NCBI GenBank assembly: GCA_964511265.1
Contig: CAZEES010000036.1
Span: 1-7,055 of the forward strand
Length of the DNA: 7,055 bases
Direction of reading: 5' to 3'
Origin: Nitrosopelagicus sp964511265
GTDB lineage: Archaea; Thermoproteota; Nitrososphaeria; Nitrososphaerales; Nitrosopumilaceae
The notes beneath the pieces are model-generated. The model saw only the letters and a list, made by a program, of their open reading frames with translations, made no database searches and had not been told where the DNA came from. Each line of letters starts with the position of its first letter. Positions within the stretch are counted from its first letter, which is position 1. The position numbers and the translations under genes were made by a program. Positions 1 through 5,443 of this stretch are shown in pieces.

Positions 1-142
1 TTTTTGAATCTACATTGCCAATTTTTTCAATTAATCTTCGAACAGCAACAGCTCCGGCATTTTCCATCATGAATTTTTTTAAAAATCCCATATCATGACC
101 GTTATTTTCAATTTGATACATTTGATCTACAGATATTTCCAC
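1..142 (-). CDS. nnrE: NAD(P)H-hydrate epimerase (YjeF N-terminal domain), N-terminal part only
   Basis: Reading the minus strand from a GTG at 142-140 gives 47 open codons that run off the left edge. The peptide contains ISVDQMYQIE near its start and FMMENAG at residues 24-30, followed by a helix rich in A, V and R. This is the usual opening of the YjeF_N fold, where the M-E-x-A-G stretch begins the Rossmann-like domain. Family members epimerise R-NAD(P)HX to the S form in the cytosol so that a partner dehydratase can repair the damaged cofactor. In many prokaryotes the epimerase is fused to that ADP-dependent dehydratase; the window ends too early to tell. The GTG start is inferred; an upstream in-frame TTG (residues LKLYLK before it) and the ATG of DQMYQ are alternatives. 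The gene diverges from the translin gene across a short spacer. Confidence 0.72.
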   Translation of the reverse strand, partial: MEISVDQMYQIENNGHDMGFLKKFMMENAGAVAVRRLIEKIGNVDSK

Positions 143-200
143 AGAACACTTGAGATATAATTTCAATAAAGAGGTTTTGCAAACGCCTTTAACCAAGAAT
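143..200. promoter_or_regulatory. Compact divergent promoter region, nnrE / translin
   Basis: These 58 AT-rich bases separate the two divergent start codons, so both promoters must lie here or just inside the coding regions. A TATA-like GATATAATTT at 153-162 would place translin transcription near 184, giving a short leader before the ATG at 201. On the minus strand, CTTTATTG (plus 164-171) lies about 26 bases before the nnrE GTG, which fits a leaderless transcript. Both matches are weak in such AT-rich DNA. No Shine-Dalgarno sequence precedes either start. Confidence 0.3.
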
Positions 201-833
201 ATGAAATTCAGTCTAATGGGATTAAGAAATGTTAAGACCTCACTTCCACAGATTTCAAAAGAATTAGAAAAGACAAATTCATCTAGAGAATTTTTAATAA
301 AAAATAATCGGGAAGTGATAATAAATTGTAGTCAGGCAATAATTGCAGTTCATAAAAATGATTTGGGTTCAGCAAAACTGAAAATTAAAAAAGCAAAATC
401 ACTTCTTGCAAAATTAAAACAAAAATCAACAGGAGATCTTAACAGATATCTTTTGACGCCAGAACAGGAGTTAGTAGAAGCAGTTGCATTACTATCAATT
501 ATTGAAGGAAAGCAAATTCCATCTTACAAATCAATTAAAGTTTCAGGAGAATCATACATACTTGGATTGCTTGATTGTATTGGAGAATTAAAAAGACAGA
601 TAATTGATCAGATACGAATTGGGGATTCAAAGAAAGCTGAAAACTATTTTGAGATAATGGAGAATTTGTATTTGATTCTATATCCATTTGCTACATATGA
701 TAAAATTGTAAAAGAGTCTAGAAGAAAATTAGATGTGAACAGGATGCTTGTTGAAGAAACAAGATTAGTTCTTACCGAAGAGATCAGAAGACAAGAATTT
801 ATTAAAAATATACAAAATAACTCTAAGAAATAA
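201..833 (+). CDS. Archaeal translin-family RNA-binding protein / predicted RNase
   Basis: A 210-residue, largely helical protein of the translin/TRAX family (COG2178). Visible signatures are TPEQELVEA at residues 86-94, SYILGLLDCIGELKR at 118-132, LYLILYPFA at 156-164 and KLDVNRMLVEETR at 176-188, which line up along the whole family. In TRAX the acidic residues of the QExVEA and D-x(3)-E motifs form the RNase site of C3PO. The equivalents here are E90, E93, D125 and E129, so nuclease activity is plausible, as reported for an archaeal homologue that assembles into a C3PO-like shell. The cellular substrate is unknown; tRNA leaders and other small RNAs are candidates by analogy with eukaryotes. 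I chose the ATG at 201; the in-frame TTG at 150 would lie 8 bases from the divergent GTG start, and ATG 216 is also possible. The TAA lies four bases from the 3' end of the convergent tRNA-Leu. Confidence 0.87.
   Translation: MKFSLMGLRNVKTSLPQISKELEKTNSSREFLIKNNREVIINCSQAIIAVHKNDLGSAKLKIKKAKSLLAKLKQKSTGDLNRYLLTPEQELVEAVALLSIIEGKQIPSYKSIKVSGESYILGLLDCIGELKRQIIDQIRIGDSKKAENYFEIMENLYLILYPFATYDKIVKESRRKLDVNRMLVEETRLVLTEEIRRQEFIKNIQNNSKK
804..830 (-). terminator. Possible U-rich terminator of tRNA-Leu
   Basis: Just past the tRNA 3' end, the minus strand reads several T-runs: TTT at 830-828, TTTT at 817-814 and TTTTT at 808-804. Archaeal RNA polymerase ends transcripts at such U-tracts without needing a hairpin. 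The tracts overlap the last codons of the translin gene, so they may only reflect its lysine- and asparagine-rich C-terminus. Confidence 0.35.
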
Positions 834-837
834 TCAG

Positions 838-922
838 TGCGGGTAGTGGGATTCGAACCCACGAACTCCTAAGAGACTAACCCCTCAAGCTAGCGCCTTT
901 GACCAGGCTGGGCGATACCCGC
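838..922 (-). tRNA. tRNA-Leu, anticodon GAG
   Basis: The minus strand folds into a complete 85-base class II tRNA. The acceptor stem is GCGGGTA/TACCCGC with discriminator A. The D stem has three pairs (GCC/GGC) around a loop containing TGGT. The anticodon stem is CTAGC/GTTAG with a 7-base loop TTGAGGG. The extra arm is long (TCTCTTAGGAGTTC), as expected for leucine or serine tRNAs, and the T arm is GTGGG-TTCGAAT-CCCAC. The anticodon GAG (plus 884-886) reads CUC and CUU leucine codons. No intron interrupts the anticodon loop. CCA is not encoded: the plus strand next to the discriminator reads CAG at 835-837 rather than TGG, so CCA must be added after transcription. The gene converges on the translin gene and diverges from rpoN. 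Confidence 0.97.
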
Positions 923-942
923 ATAGAAAAATCCTTGTAGGG

Positions 943-952
943 TTTTTATAAT
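943..952. promoter_or_regulatory. Shared bidirectional TATA box for tRNA-Leu and rpoN operon
   Basis: TTTTTATAAT on the plus strand reads ATTATAAAAA on the minus strand. Its core TTATAA (946-951) is a perfect palindrome centred at 948.5. That centre lies 26.5 bases from the first tRNA base (922) and 25.5 bases from the GTG of rpoN (974), the spacing archaeal TBP/TFB promoters use in both directions. It implies that the tRNA starts at or very near its mature 5' end and that the rpoN operon mRNA is leaderless or almost so. No other strong TATA box is visible in this 51-base spacer. The direction bias would depend on flanking BRE sequences, which I cannot judge by eye. Confidence 0.7.
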
Positions 953-973
953 CCTTGATTGATTTTTTCAAGT

Positions 974-1210
974 GTGTTAGTACCTGTAAGATGTTTTACA
1001 TGCGGAAAATTAATTGCCGATAAATATTCAGATTATCAGAATAGAATTAAGACTGGAGAAGATCCAAAGAAAGTTCTTGATGAATTAGGTATGGAAAGAT
1101 ACTGTTGTAGACGTATGCTATTAACAACAGTTGAGACAATTCAACAAGTTGTTCCATTTTATGAAGCAATGCATAAAAGAAATCAAGAAGTGCAAAGTGA
1201 ACTAGAATAA
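974..1210 (+). CDS. rpoN: DNA-directed RNA polymerase subunit N (Rpb10 homologue)
   Basis: This 78-residue protein is the archaeal RNA polymerase subunit N, a small zinc-binding protein that helps assemble the Rpo3/Rpo11 platform on the large catalytic subunit. The diagnostic zinc motif is intact: C7-F-T-C10-G near the N-terminus and C44-C45-R after the GEDP loop. The family N-terminus (M-L/I-V/I-P-V-R-C-F-T-C-G) fixes the start at the GTG at 974, not the in-frame TTG at 959. That GTG lies about 26 bases after a TATA box, which points to a leaderless mRNA. The C-terminal tail after residue 64 is lysine- and glutamate-rich. It is the first gene of the operon, and the enolase start follows its stop by a single base. 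In many archaea rpl13, rps9 and rpoK sit beside rpoN; none is adjacent here. Confidence 0.96.
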   Translation: MLVPVRCFTCGKLIADKYSDYQNRIKTGEDPKKVLDELGMERYCCRRMLLTTVETIQQVVPFYEAMHKRNQEVQSELE

Positions 1211-1211
1211 A

Positions 1212-2450
1212 TTGTCAAAGATTACCACAATTTCTGGTAGAGTTCTGTATAACAGCAGAGGTAGTAAAACTATAGAAGTTGATGTTTTAAGCGATGAAAA
1301 ATTTCTTGGAAGAGTTTGTGCTCCATCAGGTGCAAGCGTGGGTAAATTTGAGGCAGTTAGTTTTCCTAACAACAATCCTGAAGAAAGTCTCTCAATTTTA
1401 AATCAAAATTCAGAAAAATTTATTGGAATTGATTCAAGTGATCTAAAACAAGTACATGATGTAATTCATTCCATAGATGAAAGCGATAATTATGCAAAGA
1501 TTGGAGGTGCGTGTGCATTTGCAATAACAATTGCTGCGACAGAATCAGCAGCAAAAGCAGAAGATAAACAATTTTTCCAAATGATTAGTGACAAATCTGA
1601 TTTGAAATTTCCATTTCCGATTGGGAACATTCTTGGGGGCGGAGCACATGCAGGACCAGGAACTCCCGATATTCAGGAAATTTTGGTTGCATCAGTAGGC
1701 GCAAAAACAGTTCGAGAGTCAATCGATATGAATCTTCAAGTGCATAAGGAATTAAAAAAACAAATTTTGAAAGGTGATCCAACTTTTACAAACGGACGTG
1801 GTGATGAAGGAGGATGGGCACCAAAATTTAACAACGAAGAGGCATTAGATATTTCAGTAAAAGCAATTGAGAACTTAGGATTTACACTTGGCAAAGAAGT
1901 TGCTTTAGGAGTTGACTTTGCATCATCAACACAATGGAATGAAGAAAAGAAAAAATATGTTTATGATCGTGCAGGTTTTGAGAATGATTCAGGCGAACAG
2001 ATTGAATTTGCAACAAAAATTATAGAAAATTACAAATTAATTTATGCAGAAGATGCTGTACATGAAGAAGCATTTGAGGACATGGCAGAAATTACAAAAA
2101 AATTCCCTAATTCAATGATTACAGGGGATGACCTAACTGTTACAAATAATAAAATTCTTACAAAAGCAGTTAATACAAAATCGTGTAATGCAGCAATCCT
2201 TAAGGTAAATCAAGCAGGAAGTCTGTACGATGCATTAGAGTTTGCTAAGGTAGCTAATGAAAATAATATAAAATTAATCACATCACATCGCTCAGGAGAA
2301 TCTACTGATTCACATATTTCCCATATTGGAATTGGAACAGGTTCAAAACTACTCAAAGTAGGAATTGTAGGAGGAGAAAGAGTAGCAAAATTGAACGAAT
2401 TGATTCGTATTTCAGAGCATGATTTAATACATGGCATGATTGACATTTAA
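1212..2450 (+). CDS. eno: Enolase (phosphopyruvate hydratase)
   Basis: A 412-residue cytosolic enolase that interconverts 2-phosphoglycerate and phosphoenolpyruvate; in an autotroph it probably works in the gluconeogenic direction. The start is the TTG at 1212, which gives the family opening SKITTISGR-VLYNSRG. Active-site residues appear with yeast-like spacing: H146, E156 (QE), E199 in GDEGGWAP, K331 in LKVNQ, H359 in SHRSGE and K382. Expected magnesium ligands are D235, E280 and D306, and the serine of the mobile loop is S39 in PSGAS. Two local departures from the common enolase pattern are GAHAGPGTPDIQE at 144-156 and AEDAV at 279-283 in place of the frequent IEDP. The GDEGGWAP form is typical of archaea. 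The gene starts one base after the rpoN stop and ends 8 bases before rpsB, so the three are probably co-transcribed and may be translationally coupled. No Shine-Dalgarno is visible. Confidence 0.96.
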   Translation: MSKITTISGRVLYNSRGSKTIEVDVLSDEKFLGRVCAPSGASVGKFEAVSFPNNNPEESLSILNQNSEKFIGIDSSDLKQVHDVIHSIDESDNYAKIGGACAFAITIAATESAAKAEDKQFFQMISDKSDLKFPFPIGNILGGGAHAGPGTPDIQEILVASVGAKTVRESIDMNLQVHKELKKQILKGDPTFTNGRGDEGGWAPKFNNEEALDISVKAIENLGFTLGKEVALGVDFASSTQWNEEKKKYVYDRAGFENDSGEQIEFATKIIENYKLIYAEDAVHEEAFEDMAEITKKFPNSMITGDDLTVTNNKILTKAVNTKSCNAAILKVNQAGSLYDALEFAKVANENNIKLITSHRSGESTDSHISHIGIGTGSKLLKVGIVGGERVAKLNELIRISEHDLIHGMIDI

Positions 2451-2458
2451 AAATCGCA

Positions 2459-3076
2459 ATGAGCCAACAAGCAGAAATAACTGATCTGAAGAAAAAAGTT
2501 CTAGCAACTGGAATTCGTGTAGGAACTGATATGAAGACTAAATCAATGCGACCATTCATTACATCAGCTAGTCCTGAAGGACTTTACATGTTAGATATTG
2601 ATATTACACTAGCTAAAATTAAGAGTGCAGCAAAATTTGCAACTCGATTTGATATGAAAAAAGTCATAGTATGTTCTGGAAAAGAATATGCAACTACACC
2701 AATTGAGAAATTTACTGAATTAACAGGAGCTACACAAATGCTTAGAAGATTTATGCCAGGAACACTAACAAATCCATCATTACCATATTTCATAGAACCA
2801 CATCTCATAATAATTTCCGATCCAGAGGTAGACGGACAAGCCATTATTGAGGCAACAAATGCAGGCATTCCAGTTATTGGCATTTCAAATACAAATAATG
2901 TTACTTCAAACTTAGACTTGATAATACCTGCAAATAACAGAGGTCGTAAAGCACTAGCAACAATTTACTGGTTATTGGCAAGAGAAATTCTAATTCAAAA
3001 AGGTGAACTTAAAGAGGATCAAGACATGAAGTATGAAATTGATGACTTTGAGACCAAAATAGAAGAAGAATTATAG
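2459..3076 (+). CDS. rpsB: Small ribosomal subunit protein S2 (uS2)
   Basis: A 205-residue ribosomal protein of the archaeal/eukaryotic uS2 group, a late-assembling component near the head-body junction of the 30S subunit. Recognisable blocks are TSASPEGLYMLDI (residues 36-48), RRFMPGTLTNP (95-105), EPHLIIISDPEVDGQAI (113-129), AGIPVIGISNTNN (136-148) and NNRGRKALATIYWLLAREIL (159-178). It lacks the coiled-coil insertion of bacterial S2, and the C-terminus is a short acidic tail. The ATG at 2459 lies 8 bases after the enolase stop, with no Shine-Dalgarno. The eno-rpsB-mevalonate kinase order is a known conserved archaeal arrangement, which supports the identification of all three. Confidence 0.96.
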   Translation: MSQQAEITDLKKKVLATGIRVGTDMKTKSMRPFITSASPEGLYMLDIDITLAKIKSAAKFATRFDMKKVIVCSGKEYATTPIEKFTELTGATQMLRRFMPGTLTNPSLPYFIEPHLIIISDPEVDGQAIIEATNAGIPVIGISNTNNVTSNLDLIIPANNRGRKALATIYWLLAREILIQKGELKEDQDMKYEIDDFETKIEEEL

Positions 3077-3078
3077 AA
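3069..3078 (+). promoter_or_regulatory. TATA-like element before mevalonate kinase (possible internal promoter)
   Basis: AATTATAGAA overlaps the rpsB stop codon. Its centre is about 25 bases before the TTG start of mevalonate kinase, the distance expected for a leaderless archaeal transcript. TATA-like words are common by chance in DNA this rich in A and T, so the call rests on spacing alone. Confidence 0.25.
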
Positions 3079-3098
3079 GTTTTCTTCAAAATGATTAT

Positions 3099-4046
3099 TT
3101 GACTTCAATAGCTAAAGCTCCAGGAAAGATTATTCTTTTTGGTGAGCATTTTGTCGTTTATGATAATAGAGCAATTCTAGGTGCTATTGATAAATATGCA
3201 ACAGTAACCTCAGAGAAAACAAATACAGACAACATACTAATCTCTTCTTCACTGGGACAATCATCTATTAAAAAAGATGAAGATGTTGGCAAAGTGGAAA
3301 AAAAATTCAGGCCATTTTTCTATATTGCAAAAAAAGTAATTGAAAAAAATAATTTTGATAAAGGAATTAGTATTAAAATTGAGTCGAATATTCCAATTGG
3401 TGCGGGGCTTGGTTCCTCATCTGCATGTTGTGTTGCAGCTTCTGCATCAATTGCAAATTTATTTAGTGATACAACAGACAAAGAGATATTAGAATTAGCA
3501 ATACAAGCGGAAAAAACAATATTTCCAAATTCATCAGGAGCTGACTGCACTGTATCAGTCTATGGAGGGATAATTGAATATCAAAAAGAAAAAGGTTTTA
3601 CAAAGATTGATACAGAAAATGAGTTTTTTTTCCTGATAATAGATTCAGAGCAGATTCATGCAACAGATAAGGTGGTTGAACGAGTAAAAAAATTCAAAGA
3701 AGAAAATAAAGATGTGTTTGCAGAGTTATGTTCTGAGGAAGAGAGATTGATAACAAAAGCACTAGACAGTATGAAAAGTAATGATTTAGAAACTATTGGA
3801 AAGTGTATGGCACAAAATGAAATTTTCTTAGAACAGATTGGAGTTTCAAATGATGTGTTATTATCAATAACAAAAGAAATTGAAATGATTACATTTGGTG
3901 CGAAGATTACAGGTGCAGGAGATGGAGGATGTATTATAGCATTAACACAAAAAGATGATGATCTTTCAGAATATGTTAACACCACAAAATATCAAACTCA
4001 TCACGTATCAATACAAAAAACAGGAATGCAGGTTTTTAATACCTAG
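3099..4046 (+). CDS. mvk: Mevalonate kinase (GHMP kinase family)
   Basis: A 315-residue cytosolic enzyme that phosphorylates mevalonate with ATP to give 5-phosphomevalonate. All three GHMP motifs are present: APGKIILFGEH at residues 7-17, the ATP-binding loop IPIGAGLGSSSA at 98-109, and KITGAGDGGC at 269-278. By alignment with the mammalian enzyme the key residues are K10, E16, S107, E138 and D149 (in SGADC); the 11-residue spacing between E138 and D149 is kept. After GEHFVVY the sequence reads DNRAI where many family members have G-x-P-A-I. The start is the TTG at 3099: an ATG at 3091 is out of frame and stops after three codons. A phosphomevalonate or homoserine kinase is possible for any GHMP protein, but the motif pattern and the neighbouring isopentenyl phosphate kinase favour mevalonate kinase. 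It follows rpsB by 22 bases and ends 15 bases before the next gene. Confidence 0.92.
   Translation: MTSIAKAPGKIILFGEHFVVYDNRAILGAIDKYATVTSEKTNTDNILISSSLGQSSIKKDEDVGKVEKKFRPFFYIAKKVIEKNNFDKGISIKIESNIPIGAGLGSSSACCVAASASIANLFSDTTDKEILELAIQAEKTIFPNSSGADCTVSVYGGIIEYQKEKGFTKIDTENEFFFLIIDSEQIHATDKVVERVKKFKEENKDVFAELCSEEERLITKALDSMKSNDLETIGKCMAQNEIFLEQIGVSNDVLLSITKEIEMITFGAKITGAGDGGCIIALTQKDDDLSEYVNTTKYQTHHVSIQKTGMQVFNT
4033..4042 (+). promoter_or_regulatory. TATA-like element before isopentenyl phosphate kinase (possible internal promoter)
   Basis: TTTTTAATAC, preceded by GG, lies at the 3' end of the mevalonate kinase gene. It is centred about 25 bases before the ATG at 4062 and resembles the rpoN promoter (GGTTTTTATAAT). 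If real, it would drive a leaderless mRNA for the three distal isoprenoid genes apart from the ribosomal part of the operon. A second AT-rich word, ATTATA at 4051, is too close to the ATG to serve as its TATA box. Confidence 0.3.
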
Positions 4047-4061
4047 ACTCATTATACAGAT

Positions 4062-4802
4062 ATGATCCTAATCAAACTTGGAGGCTCCATTATTACAAAT
4101 AAGGAAAAGCCACTTTCTGCTAGGAAAAGGACCATAGATAGCATTCTAAAACAAATTGGAAAGATTAAGGAACCAGTAATAATTGTACATGGAGGAGGAT
4201 CGTATGGGCACTATTGGTCAGTAAAATATGATATGCATACAAAGCCTGCAAAAACTAATCCAAAAGGAGTAGCAATTGTCAAAAATTCAATGATAGAATT
4301 AAACAAAATAATCTTAGATAGTTCGGTAAGAAATAAAATCAACTCTTACTGTCTCCCACCAACAGATTTTATGAATGGAAACAAATCAATTAAAAGTAAA
4401 ATTTTAACAATTGGCGATATTGCAAAATCAGGATTAACCCCAATAACATTTGGTGATGCATTGTGGTTTGGACAAAAAAAATCATATATTTTGTCGGGGG
4501 ATGTGATAATGACTACAATTGCTAAGGTTCTAAAGCCAAGACTTTCAATTTTTGTACTAAATGTAGATGGAGTTTATTCAGATTTGAAGACAAAAAAATT
4601 GATTTATGATTTTAAGAAAGAGAAACCAGAGATACAAAACAACACGATGGATGTTACTGGAGGAATGACAAGAAAGATAACAGAAGCAAGTAAGATGGCA
4701 AAAGCTGGATTGAAAGTGTTTTTTGTAAATGGTAACAAGCCTAACAGAATTAATGATGCAATTTCAGGAAAGAAATTTGAAGGGACTTTATTTAGGAAAT
4801 AA
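4062..4802 (+). CDS. ipk: Isopentenyl phosphate kinase
   Basis: A 246-residue member of the amino acid kinase fold that converts isopentenyl phosphate plus ATP to IPP, the last phosphorylation of the archaeal mevalonate pathway. The N-terminus MILIKLGGSIITNK carries the phosphate-binding lysine K5 and G7-G8. IVHGGGSYGH at residues 41-50 holds the glycine loop and ends in H50, the histidine that marks this family apart from other amino acid kinases and contacts the substrate phosphate. Further matches are TPITFGDALWF at 126-136, ILSGDVIMTTIAK at 143-155, VLNVDGVY at 165-172 and TGGMTRK at 199-205. Length and motifs agree with characterised archaeal enzymes. Its presence implies that IPP is made through isopentenyl phosphate rather than through diphosphomevalonate decarboxylase. 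No Shine-Dalgarno precedes the ATG, and the isomerase starts two bases after the stop. Confidence 0.95.
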   Translation: MILIKLGGSIITNKEKPLSARKRTIDSILKQIGKIKEPVIIVHGGGSYGHYWSVKYDMHTKPAKTNPKGVAIVKNSMIELNKIILDSSVRNKINSYCLPPTDFMNGNKSIKSKILTIGDIAKSGLTPITFGDALWFGQKKSYILSGDVIMTTIAKVLKPRLSIFVLNVDGVYSDLKTKKLIYDFKKEKPEIQNNTMDVTGGMTRKITEASKMAKAGLKVFFVNGNKPNRINDAISGKKFEGTLFRK

Positions 4803-4804
4803 TT

Positions 4805-5443
4805 ATGGAAGAATTTGTAATTTTAGTTGATGGAAATGATAATCCAATTGGAAAAGAGGAGAAGGTAAAATGTCATCTTCCAAATGGAAAACTTCATAGA
4901 GCATTTACTGCTTTAATTTTCAACAGGGAAGGAAAATTACTCTTAACAAGAAGAAGTGATTCAAAAATGCTTTGGCCTGGAGACTGGGATGGAACAGTTG
5001 CTAGTCATCCTAGAGAAGGTGAAACATACGTAGCATCTGCAGAACGCAGAATGCCAGAAGAGATTGGCATAACATGTAAAATGAATTATGTAAACAAATT
5101 TGAGTATCATGTTCCATACAAGGACATTGGTTCTGAGAACGAGGTTTGTGGAACTTTATTAGGAATTGCAGATGATTTTGAGGAATCATCATTAATCAAA
5201 GATGAGATTTCTGCGATAAGATGGATAACACCTGATGAATTGAAAGCAGAACTTGAAAATAATAGAGAAATTTATTGCCCATGGATGGTTATTGCACTGT
5301 ATTATCTTGATGTGTGTGAATCAGAAACAAAAGAGAAATTTTCTTCATTAATTTCAGATTGGACAAAGAGTGAATTAAAGCAAAATTATGAAAAAGCAAT
5401 TAAACATTATATTCCTGAGAATAATTGGAGATTGGTAAAATGA
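4805..5443 (+). CDS. idi: Type 1 isopentenyl-diphosphate delta-isomerase (Nudix fold), catalytic Cys replaced by Ala
   Basis: A 212-residue Nudix-fold protein matching type 1 IPP isomerase, which interconverts IPP and DMAPP. Aligned to the E. coli enzyme, the divalent metal ligands are kept: H24, H31 (KLHRAFT), H68 (ASHP), E111 and E113 (ENEVC), plus the magnesium-binding E86 in the RRMPEEIG helix. Y101, equivalent to the catalytic-site tyrosine, and the CPWMV block at 158-162 are also present. The catalytic cysteine of the N-S-V-C-G-H-P loop is not: this protein reads G-T-V-A-S-H-P, placing alanine at 66. I recall the same WDGTVASHP block in haloarchaeal proteins annotated as this isomerase, so it may be a subfamily trait, not decay. 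Activity is therefore likely from context but not certain. The gene lies between isopentenyl phosphate kinase (2-base gap) and GGPP synthase (4-base overlap), exactly where an isomerase is needed. Most archaea use the unrelated flavin-dependent type 2 enzyme instead. Confidence 0.87.
   Translation: MEEFVILVDGNDNPIGKEEKVKCHLPNGKLHRAFTALIFNREGKLLLTRRSDSKMLWPGDWDGTVASHPREGETYVASAERRMPEEIGITCKMNYVNKFEYHVPYKDIGSENEVCGTLLGIADDFEESSLIKDEISAIRWITPDELKAELENNREIYCPWMVIALYYLDVCESETKEKFSSLISDWTKSELKQNYEKAIKHYIPENNWRLVK
5427..5430 (+). promoter_or_regulatory. Possible Shine-Dalgarno for GGPP synthase
   Basis: GGAG lies 9 bases before the ATG at 5440, inside the end of the isomerase gene. It is the clearest ribosome-binding-like sequence in the operon and supports the ATG at 5440 over the in-frame TTG at 5425. 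The ATGA overlap of stop and start also allows termination-reinitiation. Confidence 0.4.

Noticed and set aside
150..200. Translin start at TTG 150
   Set aside because: It would sit 8 bases from the divergent nnrE GTG and leave no promoter space; the extra 17 residues have no family support.
644..862. 72-codon minus-strand open frame over the translin end and tRNA-Leu
   Set aside because: It starts inside the tRNA T arm and runs antisense to a clear translin gene; the peptide has no family features.
2584..2883. 99-codon minus-strand open frame inside rpsB
   Set aside because: It lies wholly antisense to the conserved S2 gene and has no recognisable motifs.
3656..3985. 109-codon minus-strand open frame inside mevalonate kinase
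   Set aside because: It is antisense to the GHMP kinase, and its serine-rich composition is typical of shadow frames opposite lysine/glutamate-rich coding sequence.
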